64,000 bases of DNA, taken from Catellicoccus marimammalium. GTDB taxonomy: Bacteria > Bacillota > Bacilli > Lactobacillales > Catellicoccaceae. The DNA lies in assembly GCF_965139335.1 (NCBI RefSeq), contig NZ_CBCSEL010000002.1; one strand, given 5' to 3'. The notes beneath the pieces are model-generated. The model made no database searches and was not told the DNA's origin. It was given only the letters and a program-made list of their open reading frames with translations. The position numbers were made by a program, and so were the translations under genes. Positions 51,988-61,365 of the stretch are shown piece after piece. How positions within the stretch are numbered: the stretch's first letter is position 1; each line of letters opens with the position of its first letter.

Positions 51988-53390
51988 TACACACGTCTCC
52001 ATTTCGTTCCTTGACGAGTATCGTCTAATAGAATTCCTTTTTCTTTTAATTCATCACGAATGGCATCACTCGTCGCAAAATCTTTATTTTTACGTGCTTC
52101 GTTGCGTTTTTCAATTAACGCTTCGATTTCTTCATCTAATAAATCTTCTTCTTTCCAAGTCAAACCTAATACGTCATACCATTCCGCAAATAAAGCTAAG
52201 GCGTCTCCTAACACGACTTTACTTGTTGGTTCTTCTTTGACATATTGGTTGACCCATTTCACTAATTCGTAAATGGCTGTCATTCCGTTGGCTACGTTAA
52301 AGTCATCATCCATCGCATTGATGAAAGCAGCACGTAATCCTTCCATCATCGTTAAATGAATCGGATCTTTTTCTTGTTGTTCTGCCGCATTTTTTTCATA
52401 AAAACGGCAAGTTTCCACCGCATTTTGTAAGCGCTCCATATTATTTTTGGCTTCTTCTAATGTTTCAGCACTAAATTGTAATGGGCGACGGTAATGCGTC
52501 GTTGCCATAAAGAAACGTAAGTCATTCCCTGGCATTTTTTCTAACAAATCACGCACGGTAGTGAAGTTTCCTAAAGACTTACTCATCTTTTCCCCATCGC
52601 CAACGGTAACATATCCATTATGTAACCAATAATGAGCAAAAGTAGCGTGATTATGACATTCACTTTGCGCAATTTCATTTTCATGGTGTGGGAACTCTAA
52701 GTCTTGTCCACCACCGTGAATATCAATCGTTTCTCCTAAAATAGAGTTTGCCATTACGGAACATTCAATATGCCATCCTGGACGACCTTCCCCAAATGGA
52801 GATTCCCATTTGATTTCGCCTGGTTTGGCTTGTTTCCATAACGCAAAATCTAAAGGATCTTTTTTCTTACTTTGTTCTTCTCCTGTGCGTTGGCTAGCAC
52901 CTACTTCTAATTCGTCAATTGATTGATGACTTAATTTTCCATAGTCCGCAAAAGAACGAGTAGAAAAGTACACATCGCCATCACTTTCATAGGCATAGCC
53001 TTTTTCGATTAAATCAGAAATATAAGCAATGATTTGATCCATATAATCCATTACACGTGGATTTTGAGTTGCAGGTAAAACATTTAACGCTGCCGTATCT
53101 TCTTTGTAAGCTTCAATATAACGGTTCGCTACTTCTACAGGAGAAATATTTAACTCATTGGCACGACGGATGATTTTATCATCAACATCTGTGAAGTTAG
53201 AAATATATTCTACTTCATAGCCACGATACATCAAGTAACGACGAATCACATCAAAAGCTACTGCACTACGAGCATTTCCAATATGAATGTAGTTATAAAC
53301 GGTTGGACCGCAGACATACATTTTTACTTTTCCTTCTTCTAAAGGAATAAATTCTTCTTTTTGTCGGGATTCTGTATTATAAAGTTTCAT
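51987..53390 (-). CDS. cysS: Cysteinyl-tRNA synthetase
   Basis: 467 residues, class I, with CGPTVYNYIHIGNARS (HIGH motif and the first zinc Cys), WHIECS, HHENE and KMSKSLGN. Normal length. It follows gltX with a hairpin in between; the gap of 62 bases is too short for a T-box leader. Confidence 0.97.
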   Translation of the reverse strand: MKLYNTESRQKEEFIPLEEGKVKMYVCGPTVYNYIHIGNARSAVAFDVIRRYLMYRGYEVEYISNFTDVDDKIIRRANELNISPVEVANRYIEAYKEDTAALNVLPATQNPRVMDYMDQIIAYISDLIEKGYAYESDGDVYFSTRSFADYGKLSHQSIDELEVGASQRTGEEQSKKKDPLDFALWKQAKPGEIKWESPFGEGRPGWHIECSVMANSILGETIDIHGGGQDLEFPHHENEIAQSECHNHATFAHYWLHNGYVTVGDGEKMSKSLGNFTTVRDLLEKMPGNDLRFFMATTHYRRPLQFSAETLEEAKNNMERLQNAVETCRFYEKNAAEQQEKDPIHLTMMEGLRAAFINAMDDDFNVANGMTAIYELVKWVNQYVKEEPTSKVVLGDALALFAEWYDVLGLTWKEEDLLDEEIEALIEKRNEARKNKDFATSDAIRDELKEKGILLDDTRQGTKWRRV

Positions 53391-53429
53391 ACTAACCTCG
53401 TTTCTAAAAGTCGCTCTTTATAAGAAAGG

Positions 53430-53449
53430 GAGGCAGGAAATCCTGCCTC
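53430..53449 (-). terminator. Hairpin between gltX and cysS
   Basis: GAGGCAGGA/TCCTGCCTC stem with a 2-base nominal loop, then CCCTTTCTTAT on the minus strand. The T-run is weak, so partial termination or a processing site is likely. Confidence 0.6.
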
Positions 53450-53452
53450 TCC

Positions 53453-54925
53453 TTACTTACCTAATACTTCTTTCAAGTGACTTAATGTTTTTTCTTTTCC
53501 TAATAAAGAGATGGTTCCAGGTAAATCTGGTCCATGCATCACACCTGTGGTTGCGACACGGATTGGCATAAATAAACCGCGTCCTTTTACTTTCGTTTCT
53601 TTTTGTACTTCTTTTAGCATTGCTTTGACTGCAGGAGCATCTAAGTCTTCTGCTGGCATTGCTTCTACTTTATTCATGAAAGCTTCAATGACTACTGGAG
53701 CTGTTTCTTCTTTTAAGACTTCTTTTTCTACATCGCCTAATGTTGGATAGTCCGCAAAGAATAATTCAGATAAAGGAACGATTTCTGCGCCATAAGACAT
53801 TTGTGGTTGATATAACGCTACTAATTCTTTAACCCAAGCCATTTTTTCTTCTGATGGATGTTCTTCCACTAATCCTTCTTTTTGTAAGAATGGTAGGCAA
53901 AGAGCAGTTGCTTCATCTAAGGTTAATTCTTTCATGTAGTGGTTGTTAATCCACTCTAATTTTTTAGCATCAAACGCAGCTGGAGATTTACTTAAACGAT
54001 GTTCATCGAATAAAGAAATTAATTGTTCTTTAGAGAAGATTTCGTCTTCCCCTTCTGGAGACCAACCTAATAAAGCAATAAAGTTGAACATTGCTTCTGG
54101 TAAGTATCCTAAATCACGATATTGTTCGATGAATTGTAAAATGGTTTCATCACGTTTAGATAATTTTTTCCCTGTTTCGCTGTTGATGATTAATGTCATA
54201 TGACCAAATTGAGGAACGTCCCATCCTAATGCTTCATAAATCATCATTTGTTTTGGTGTGTTGGCGATATGGTCATCCCCACGTAAAACATGAGTAATTT
54301 CCATTAAGTGATCATCGATAACTACCGCAAAGTTGTAAGTAGGCATGCCGTCACGTTTTAAGATGACAAAATCTCCTCCTACACTCTTACTATCGATAGA
54401 AATATTTCCTTTTACCATATCGTCCCAAGCGTACGTTCTTCCTTCTGGTACACGGAAACGAATAACATATTCTTTTCCTTCTGCTTCATAAGCAGCTTCT
54501 TGTTCTTTTGTTAAATGAGCACAAGTTCCTGCATAATGAGGCATTTCTCCACGTTCACGTTGTGCTTCACGTTCTTGTTCTAATTCTTCCTCAGTGCAGT
54601 AGCATTTATACGCCAATCCTTTTTCTAATAATTCATTGATGTAACGCATGTAAATATCTTTACGTTCTGATTGACGATAAGGACCAAATTTTCCAGGGTT
54701 TGCTGGGCTTTCATCCCAATCTACCCCTAACCATTCTAAGTTTTCTAATTGGCTTTGTTCCCCATTTTCAATATTGCGTTTTGTATCTGTATCTTCAATA
54801 CGGATTACCATTTCGCCATCATTGTGACGCGCAAATAAATAGTTAAATAAGGCTGTACGAGCATTCCCAATATGTAAATGCCCTGTTGGACTTGGTGCAT
54901 AACGCACACGAACTTTATCACTCAT
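53453..54925 (-). CDS. gltX: Glutamyl-tRNA synthetase
   Basis: 490 residues, class I, with PSPTGHLHIGNAR (HIGH), the catalytic KLSKRD and no missing domain. As in most Firmicutes it is probably non-discriminating and also charges tRNA-Gln. It heads the gltX-cysS-mrnC-rlmB-rae1 run; cysE, often between gltX and cysS in Bacillus, is absent. Confidence 0.97.
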   Translation of the reverse strand: MSDKVRVRYAPSPTGHLHIGNARTALFNYLFARHNDGEMVIRIEDTDTKRNIENGEQSQLENLEWLGVDWDESPANPGKFGPYRQSERKDIYMRYINELLEKGLAYKCYCTEEELEQEREAQRERGEMPHYAGTCAHLTKEQEAAYEAEGKEYVIRFRVPEGRTYAWDDMVKGNISIDSKSVGGDFVILKRDGMPTYNFAVVIDDHLMEITHVLRGDDHIANTPKQMMIYEALGWDVPQFGHMTLIINSETGKKLSKRDETILQFIEQYRDLGYLPEAMFNFIALLGWSPEGEDEIFSKEQLISLFDEHRLSKSPAAFDAKKLEWINNHYMKELTLDEATALCLPFLQKEGLVEEHPSEEKMAWVKELVALYQPQMSYGAEIVPLSELFFADYPTLGDVEKEVLKEETAPVVIEAFMNKVEAMPAEDLDAPAVKAMLKEVQKETKVKGRGLFMPIRVATTGVMHGPDLPGTISLLGKEKTLSHLKEVLGK

Positions 54926-54959
54926 TAGTTATTCCTCTTTCTTCTTATATTCATTATTA

Positions 54960-54988
54960 ATACTAGCGATTTTTCTTATCGCTTGCAA
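54960..54988 (-). promoter_or_regulatory. gltX promoter with a dyad in the spacer
   Basis: On the minus strand: -35 TTGCAA (54983-54988), 17 bases, -10 TAGTAT (54960-54965). The spacer contains AGCGAT...ATCGCT, a 6-bp inverted repeat with a 7-base centre, at a place where a repressor would block polymerase. Confidence 0.55.
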
Positions 54989-55030
54989 GTTTATCCGACC
55001 GGTTTTTTCTTATTTATTATAAAAAAGAAA

Positions 55031-55062
55031 CGAACATCTCTTCTTCATCGAAGAAATGTTCG
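55031..55062 (-). terminator. Terminator after the LPXTG protein gene
   Basis: CGAACA/TGTTCG outer stem and TTCTTC/GAAGAA inner stem, followed on the minus strand by TTTCTTTTTT. Confidence 0.85.
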
Positions 55063-55070
55063 CTTTTTAT

Positions 55071-58000
55071 CTAAGAACGATATTTTTTATATAAAAAGAA
55101 TAAAATGACCGCACTTGAAACCAAAGCCCATCCCACTAGAATAAATTCTAAAGAAGAACGAGTTCCTGTTTGAGGTAATTTTCCCTTTTCTTTGCGTTCT
55201 TCTTTTGTTGGTTTGGCTGAAGAACTTGTTTTTGGTGGAAAGATTTCTCCTTCTCTTGTACTTTCTGATGATGAAGAAGTAGAAGATTCACTTTCTTCTG
55301 TTGTACTTGATTCGGTACTATGAGTGGAAGAAGTTGTTTCTGTACTTTCTGTAGATTCCACTGGTTTTGTTGTTTCTGTTGATTCGATTGGAGTCGTTGT
55401 TTCTGTGCTCTCTACAGGAACAGAAGATTCTGTCGCATCTTCTTTTGTCGACTCCGTATCAGAACTTTCTACTGGCGGAGTCACCGGTGGAACGGGTGGT
55501 TTTGGTGGTTTTGTATATGTATTTATAATGACCACTGTGCCATCTTCTCCTACTTTTTGACTCGTTTCATAACCTAGTACTTTTGTTACTTCTTTTACTT
55601 CATAGTTTACTTTTTTCCCATCTACCTTTTCTGGCAAATGACTCCAAGTATAACTCCATTGGTTCTCTTCATTTAAGAAAACAGGTTCTCCTTTTTCTTT
55701 TCCATCCGCATACAATTGAACTTTAATGGCTTCTGGACGCTTTTTATCTTCATTGTTGTTATCTTCCCAACGCTTCATCACGGTTAGATGCGTCTCATTT
55801 GGCGCATGGGTATTGGTGATGGTCGTGCCTTCAATTTTTCCTGTATAATTTGGAATTTTATCTTCGGTCACTGTATATTGAATTTCTTTTCCCTCTTCAA
55901 ATTTTGGTAAATTCGTAAATTCATAAGACCAACGATCACCTGTACCTGTCACTTCTTTTTTCGCCACTTCTTTTCCGTTGGCATAAAGATGAATCTCAAT
56001 CGATTCTGGTCTTACTCCATCTTGATTATGATGGTCTTCCCACACTTTTTCCCCTCGAATTTCTGTTGTTTCTGGTTTTTCTGGTGGTGTGACTGGTGGA
56101 GTCACTGGCGGGACAAAAGTATTCACAATAATAAATGAAGTCAGTCCTTCTTTGGTCACTGTACTTGTATAATCTTTTGGTATCGATTTTTCCTTGACCG
56201 TATAAATGATTTTTTTGCCTGTCTCATTTTCTTTCAATCCTGTCCATTGATAAGACCAGTGATTTTTTTCATTGAGTTCAATCGCTTCTCCTTGTGGTTT
56301 TCCATTAGCATACAATTGTACTTGAATTGAGGAAGGACGTTTATTTTCCGCATTATTATCATCTTTCCATTCTTTTTTCACCGAGATCTGAGTTGTCTCT
56401 GGTTGATACGTATTTGTAATGGTGGTTCCTTCAATTTTTGTTGTATATTCTGGAACTTTCTCTTCTTTGATGGAATAATGAATTTCTTTGCCCTCTTTAT
56501 ATTTTGGCAGATTTTTGAAAGAAAATTGCCATTCATTTCCTTCTCCATGTACTAATTGTTTATCTACTTGAACACCGTCGGCATATAAGAAAACTAAAAT
56601 CGCCTTGGGACGTTTTTGGTCTTCATTATTATGGTCTTGCCAAATTTTCTTTCCTTTAATCTCAGTTTGTTCTGGCGCATAAGTATTAGTCAAAACAATC
56701 GTGCCATCCGGACGAATGGTTTGGCTAGAAGTATAGCCTGGAACGTTAGAAATTTCTTTGACTTCGTAATGAATTTCTTTTCCTGCTTCATTTTGAGGTA
56801 AATGATCCCACGTGTAGCTCCATTTATTTTTTTCATCTAAAGTGATAGGAGTACCTTTCTCTTTTCCATTCGCATAAAGTTGAACCTGAATCGAGGAAGG
56901 ACGTTTTCCATCTTGATTTCCTTCATCTTCCCAACGTTTTAATACACTGATATGTGTTTCATTAGGACTATGTGTATTGGTAATCGTAGTTCCTTCAATT
57001 TGACCTGTGTAATTAGGAATTCGGTCTTCTGTAACGGTATATTGAATTTCTTTCCCATTTTCATATTTTGGCAGATGGGTAAATTCATAGTTCCATGTAT
57101 CTCCTGTTCCTGTAATCACTTGAGTAGAAACTTCTTTTCCGTTGGCATACAAGTGAATCATTAATTTCGCTGGACGTTGTTTATCTTGGTCTTGTCCATC
57201 GCGCCAAATTTTCTTACCTTTGATGGAGGTATATTCTACTTCATGACGGTTAGTAATGACAAAGGTACCATTCCCTTCATCTGTAATAGAAGTCTCATAT
57301 CCTGGAATCTTAGAAATTTCTTTGACACTGTAACGAATTTTTTTGCCATCTTTATTTTCATCTAATCCGTCCCAACTGTAACTCCAATGATTATTTTCAT
57401 TTAGAGTTACAGGATGACCAACCTTAATCGTATCATTCGCGTACAATTGAACTTGAATCGAAGTTGGACGTTTGCCATCTTGATCGTCTTTATCATCCCA
57501 AGCTTTTAACACATCAATGCTCGTTTTATTCAGTTTGTGTGTATTCACAATGATACTTTCTTTATTTGTACTTACATAATTAGGAATTTTATCTTCTCGG
57601 ACAATGTATTGAATTTTTTTACCGTCTTTATATTTTGGTAAATTTGTAAATTCATACTTCCATTCATCGCTCACACCCGTCACGACTTTTTGATCTACTT
57701 CGACACCATCCGCATATAGACGAACGATAATAGAAGAGGGGCGGACATTATCTTGATTATGATTATCTTGCCATACTTTTAAGCCCCGAACTTCTGTTTT
57801 TTCTGGTTCATGCGTATTGGTAATTAAAAAAGAACGATTTACACGTTCCACTTTTGTGGTGTATCCTGGAACATTACTTACTTCTTTAACGGTATATTCA
57901 ATTTTTTGTCCATTTTCTTTTGTTGGTAAATCTTTCCAAGTGTAAAACCAATGATTACTGTCATTTAAAACTACTTTTTCTCCTTTTGGTTTTCCATTGG

Positions 58001-59132
58001 CATATAATTGTACCTCGATGAACTCTGGACGAATTCCATCTTGGTCATTGGCATCGATCCATTGTTTTTTAACATTCAGTTCAGTTTTACTGGTCGGAGT
58101 ATCTCCACCACCACTACCGCCAAGATAAACATTGTCGATGGAAATATTACTATTGTCTGTAGTTGGTTGATTATCATAAAACTTCTTGTAAGTAGCTTTT
58201 GATTGGTTCTCAAATTCTTTTTGTGATAAATCAGTAATCTTTGTACGATAACGTACTGTTACGGTCGTATAGCGAATTTTATCTTGATTAATAGTGATTT
58301 TGAAATGATTTTTATCTCCATCGATTAACTCGATTTTCCCATATCCTTTTTCGACGAATTCTTGAGGGGTTAGTGTGCAGTTATGAGCACTATCTGAATT
58401 CATCGTACTATCTAGATAAATTTCACATTTATCCCATAGCATCTCTTGACCTGAACCAATTTGGTCTTCAATCACAATATCAGAAGAAAGATAGTCTTTA
58501 TTTAAATTCGCATTTAGCCAATAAGTTACCTCATGATTAGCATCTTTTTCAATGGTCCCTGTCTTATAATAAAACGGATATTTACCTCCTCCAGGTCCAA
58601 CCGTCTCTGAAGGTTGGATCGTAACTGATGGTGGAGTAATTCCAGAAATACCAAAATCACTAGTAATCGTTACTGGACGTCCTTCGGTTCCATCTTTTCC
58701 TGTTTTATTATTTGCAGTACAAGTAAATTCAAAATTTCCATGTACATGGTCTAGTTTTTCAACTTCATCAGTGAAAGTCACTTGCACCTGACCATTAGAA
58801 ATTACTACTCGGCCAATGGTTTTACCATCAGACGTTCTTAAATCATAACTATGGTTATACGCCTCTAGTGCACCACTACTATCATTGGGTAATTGTAAAG
58901 TAAGGGTGTCCCCAGGTTTGATTTGTTGCGAAGATTTCTCAGAGAAAGAAACCTCAACTTTGACATTACTTCCATCTTGTACATCATGGGGTTCGATGGT
59001 GATGGAATCAATAATCCCTGAAGCATTTAGATTAGTCCTTGTTTGTGCAAAGACAAAGGGGGTACTAAGAGGTAAAACATTAATAACTACTAACAATATA
59101 GACAAAAAACAACACAAAATTTTCTTTTTCAT
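55071..59132 (-). CDS. LPXTG-anchored surface protein with nine alternating Cna-B domains
   Basis: 1353 residues. A signal peptide (1-29, ending FVFA) precedes an N-terminal region of about 315 residues with adhesin-like beta domains (ITSDFGISGI, YWLNANLNKDYL, VTVRYRTKITDL). Nine Cna-B repeats follow from about residue 347 to 1205. Then a Pro-rich and Ser/Thr/Glu-rich wall-spanning stretch, LPQTG, a membrane helix and a basic tail complete a sortase substrate. Repeats 1, 3, 5, 7, 9 resemble one another (VPGY type) and 2, 4, 6, 8 another (IPNYT, LPKY type). Lys, Glu and Asn at isopeptide positions are visible in most. Likely a collagen- or matrix-binding adhesin; ligand unknown. Confidence 0.93.
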   Translation of the reverse strand: MKKKILCCFLSILLVVINVLPLSTPFVFAQTRTNLNASGIIDSITIEPHDVQDGSNVKVEVSFSEKSSQQIKPGDTLTLQLPNDSSGALEAYNHSYDLRTSDGKTIGRVVISNGQVQVTFTDEVEKLDHVHGNFEFTCTANNKTGKDGTEGRPVTITSDFGISGITPPSVTIQPSETVGPGGGKYPFYYKTGTIEKDANHEVTYWLNANLNKDYLSSDIVIEDQIGSGQEMLWDKCEIYLDSTMNSDSAHNCTLTPQEFVEKGYGKIELIDGDKNHFKITINQDKIRYTTVTVRYRTKITDLSQKEFENQSKATYKKFYDNQPTTDNSNISIDNVYLGGSGGGDTPTSKTELNVKKQWIDANDQDGIRPEFIEVQLYANGKPKGEKVVLNDSNHWFYTWKDLPTKENGQKIEYTVKEVSNVPGYTTKVERVNRSFLITNTHEPEKTEVRGLKVWQDNHNQDNVRPSSIIVRLYADGVEVDQKVVTGVSDEWKYEFTNLPKYKDGKKIQYIVREDKIPNYVSTNKESIIVNTHKLNKTSIDVLKAWDDKDDQDGKRPTSIQVQLYANDTIKVGHPVTLNENNHWSYSWDGLDENKDGKKIRYSVKEISKIPGYETSITDEGNGTFVITNRHEVEYTSIKGKKIWRDGQDQDKQRPAKLMIHLYANGKEVSTQVITGTGDTWNYEFTHLPKYENGKEIQYTVTEDRIPNYTGQIEGTTITNTHSPNETHISVLKRWEDEGNQDGKRPSSIQVQLYANGKEKGTPITLDEKNKWSYTWDHLPQNEAGKEIHYEVKEISNVPGYTSSQTIRPDGTIVLTNTYAPEQTEIKGKKIWQDHNNEDQKRPKAILVFLYADGVQVDKQLVHGEGNEWQFSFKNLPKYKEGKEIHYSIKEEKVPEYTTKIEGTTITNTYQPETTQISVKKEWKDDNNAENKRPSSIQVQLYANGKPQGEAIELNEKNHWSYQWTGLKENETGKKIIYTVKEKSIPKDYTSTVTKEGLTSFIIVNTFVPPVTPPVTPPEKPETTEIRGEKVWEDHHNQDGVRPESIEIHLYANGKEVAKKEVTGTGDRWSYEFTNLPKFEEGKEIQYTVTEDKIPNYTGKIEGTTITNTHAPNETHLTVMKRWEDNNNEDKKRPEAIKVQLYADGKEKGEPVFLNEENQWSYTWSHLPEKVDGKKVNYEVKEVTKVLGYETSQKVGEDGTVVIINTYTKPPKPPVPPVTPPVESSDTESTKEDATESSVPVESTETTTPIESTETTKPVESTESTETTSSTHSTESSTTEESESSTSSSSESTREGEIFPPKTSSSAKPTKEERKEKGKLPQTGTRSSLEFILVGWALVSSAVILFFLYKKYRS

Positions 59133-59277
59133 ATTCCTTTTCCTCTATTCCACTTAATCTATATTTTCCCCTTCATTGTATAGCAAATAACTTAACATTG
59201 TATTCTCTATTAAAAAAAATTTATTTTTTTTCAGTTTCTACCCAAAAAATCTTATCTTTGATTCGTTTATATATAAG

Positions 59278-59298
59278 TGAAAGCGCCCGGGAGCTTCA
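59278..59298 (+). promoter_or_regulatory. GC-rich dyad at the predicted mRNA start of the DUF1659/DUF2922 pair
   Basis: AAGCGCCCGGGAGCTT (59281-59296) is a 16-bp palindrome with one mismatch, extended outward by TGA/TCA with a shifted base. It follows a TATATA/TATAAG -10-like element (59268-59277) and stands 10 bases before the AAGGAG site. It could be an operator or a 5' stabilising hairpin. Confidence 0.5.
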
Positions 59299-59322
59299 AT
59301 CAACATAAAGGAGCGATTAAAA

Positions 59323-59541
59323 ATGTCAAATTTTGAAAAAGCAAATGTCATTTATCATTTCAGTTATGTAGCAGATCCTGAGAAAAAAGTGCACGTCTCT
59401 GTGCCTTATTTAACAGAAAAAGCCAGTGATGAAAATATTCATCGTTTTGGTAAAGCAATCCATCAATTGATGAAGGAAGATTTACAATATGATGGAGCTA
59501 GCCGTGAAATTTATGAACTCGTTCCAGAAAAAGAAGCATAG
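59323..59541 (+). CDS. Small DUF1659-like protein
   Basis: 72 residues beginning MSNFEKANVIYHFSYVADPE. The two-strand start and the helix region (SDENIHRFGKAIHQLM) resemble the DUF1659 family, which is usually paired with a DUF2922 gene, as here. AAGGAG lies 10 bases before the ATG. No function is known. Isolated on the plus strand between minus-strand surface and membrane protein genes. Confidence 0.65.
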   Translation: MSNFEKANVIYHFSYVADPEKKVHVSVPYLTEKASDENIHRFGKAIHQLMKEDLQYDGASREIYELVPEKEA

Positions 59542-59565
59542 TACCATTTGAAGGAGGTTTTTCTC

Positions 59566-59796
59566 ATGGAAGTCAAAGATCGTGATTTAGTATTAACTTT
59601 TGTTACTAGTGAAAATAAAATGCAACATTTCCGTCCTCGTTACTTTAAAGAAGGATTGAAAAAAGCAGAAGTCGACCGCGCGATGCAAGAAATGGCGGCA
59701 GTGAAAGGAACTTTCCAAAAAGGAAAAGAAGTACTCTTCTTACAACCAAAAGATGCCAAATATCAAATGGTAACAGAAGAAGAAATTACAGAATAA
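59566..59796 (+). CDS. Small DUF2922-like protein
   Basis: 76 residues (MEVKDRDLVLTFVTSENKMQ...). Strand-strand-helix order with RDLVLTF and EVDRAMQEMAAVKGTF matches the short DUF2922 family. AAGGAGG 8 bases before the ATG fixes the start; a TTG six codons earlier is rejected. It follows the DUF1659-like gene by 24 bases and ends in a terminator. Confidence 0.7.
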   Translation: MEVKDRDLVLTFVTSENKMQHFRPRYFKEGLKKAEVDRAMQEMAAVKGTFQKGKEVLFLQPKDAKYQMVTEEEITE

Positions 59797-59800
59797 TAGT

Positions 59801-59829
59801 AAAAGAGAGCTGAATTTCAGCTCTCTTTT
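59801..59829. terminator. Bidirectional terminator after the small gene pair
   Basis: A 14-bp perfect inverted repeat AAAAGAGAGCTGAA/TTCAGCTCTCTTTT with T-runs on both sides; shared by the convergent zinc-ribbon gene. Confidence 0.9.
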
Positions 59830-59847
59830 TATGTGTTTATTTACTTA

Positions 59848-61347
59848 CTAGCCATTAATTCCTGCATTTGCTAATTCTTCATCACCTAAACCCATCAATT
59901 TCTTTTCAGCCGTTCCGTCTTCTACATCTTGGTAAGTACATTTTCCACCAATAAATTGTCCGTTATGTGCAGTAAATCTTTCTACGGAACCATCTGGATA
60001 GATGGTAGTATGACCACGAATCGCTCCACCATTATTTACAGAATAAAAATAAGTATATGTTCCATCAGAATTTTCTTTCCATTTAGAGCTCATTTCTCCA
60101 GGTATAGGCTCTCCATTTTTTCCCATTCCTGGTGCATCTGGATATGGCTCTGTTCCTTCCTCACAATCCCTATTTAAAGCTTTTTTATAAATTTCCTTGG
60201 CATCTTCTAAAGAATTAACGACATTTTTCGCTTTCTTTGGTGCCTCAGGTGCTTTTCCTGTTTTTACAATTTCCGCAAAAGCAGAAGGCAAAGCTTCATT
60301 TTTAGTGGGCACAAAATTAATCGCTGGCCCTTTTTTGGTTTCCCCAATCGCTGCAGGTAGAGTCGCTACTAATACTTCTGGTTTATTATCATGTAAAACA
60401 AAAAGATAACGATATTTTTTCGCATTTTCACTTACCCCAGAGTAAGCCGCAACCACTTGATAGCCTTGCTTACTTGGCTTAACAATAGATACATCTACAA
60501 ATTTTCCTTCAATAGAAAGTAATGCATCCTCTTTTCCATCTAAATGATTTGTAATCGTTACATCTTTCATTTCGATGATGCCATCTTCATCTGGGTCTAC
60601 GGGAGCTTCAGTATATTCTTGCCCCATTGCTTTTTGCCATTTTTCCATATAATCATGCAATTCCACTTGTTTATTCCCAAGTTCTAAAACAGGGTCTTTT
60701 TCTTCTTTTTTCTCTTCTTTGTCTTCACCTGACACTTTGATTTCCTTGGCTTGCTTTTCAATTTCTGAAGTTTTTCCCTCTTCTTCGATTTTTTTAGCTA
60801 AATCTGCAATGGTAATCGTTGCGAATGGTTTTTCTGGTACTCCTTCAGCGACAGAATAGCGACTATAAAGATAAATCGTATGTTTATCTTTAGAAATCAC
60901 ATAACCAGAAAAATTATTTCTTTCCTCTTTTGCTTTAAAAGCATAATAATATCCATCGCCTTTTTCTGTATTTTGACATCTAGGATCCATTTTCCACTGT
61001 TCTACAGCGGTTGTTTTTAATTTCCAATTATCCCATCCTTCATTGTTTTGAGTAGTACTTCCATACCAAGAAACAGCCGCAGCTAGAAACGTTGGATTTT
61101 CTACCAATTTTTTCTCTAAAGATTCCTCTTCTTTTGACGCTACTGTTTCTTGTTTTGGTTCTCCCTCGGTTATGTCTTTTGCGTCATCATTTTGAGCAAA
61201 AAACCAAATTCCTCCTCCTAATAAAACAACAACGACACCACCAATCGTCCAAGGAACCCATTTTTTGGCCTTTACTTTTGCGCCACATTCAGAACAAAAT
61301 TCTGCGCCATCGCGCAATTCTGTCCCACATTTTTTACATTTCTTCAT
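59848..61347 (-). CDS. Zinc-ribbon membrane protein, modules A+B+C (unknown function)
   Basis: 499 residues. A cytoplasmic zinc ribbon (C4, C7, C18, C21) precedes one membrane helix (about 31-50) and a large outside part. Module A (about 84-205, NPTFLAAAVSWYG to GKTSEIEKQA) is shared with both neighbours; module B (about 225-365, YMEKWQKAMGQEY, GYQVVAAYSG, RYLFVLHD) is shared with the 62549 protein and faintly recalls DUF4767; module C (about 380-470, DGTYTYFYSVNNGGAIRG) is unique here. It lies 18 bases after the 61366 gene. Function unknown. Confidence 0.8.
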   Translation of the reverse strand: MKKCKKCGTELRDGAEFCSECGAKVKAKKWVPWTIGGVVVVLLGGGIWFFAQNDDAKDITEGEPKQETVASKEEESLEKKLVENPTFLAAAVSWYGSTTQNNEGWDNWKLKTTAVEQWKMDPRCQNTEKGDGYYYAFKAKEERNNFSGYVISKDKHTIYLYSRYSVAEGVPEKPFATITIADLAKKIEEEGKTSEIEKQAKEIKVSGEDKEEKKEEKDPVLELGNKQVELHDYMEKWQKAMGQEYTEAPVDPDEDGIIEMKDVTITNHLDGKEDALLSIEGKFVDVSIVKPSKQGYQVVAAYSGVSENAKKYRYLFVLHDNKPEVLVATLPAAIGETKKGPAINFVPTKNEALPSAFAEIVKTGKAPEAPKKAKNVVNSLEDAKEIYKKALNRDCEEGTEPYPDAPGMGKNGEPIPGEMSSKWKENSDGTYTYFYSVNNGGAIRGHTTIYPDGSVERFTAHNGQFIGGKCTYQDVEDGTAEKKLMGLGDEELANAGING

Positions 61348-61365
61348 TTTCTTCCCTTCTTTTCA

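Noticed and set aside
53391..53452. Possible T-box leader before cysS
   Set aside because: The gap is 62 bases, with a simple hairpin and no AGGGTGGNACCGCG-type T-box sequence.
55500..58095. Regular repeats that could suggest a CRISPR-like or satellite array
   Set aside because: They are in-frame coding repeats of Cna-B domains with about 280-bp units and divergent sequence.
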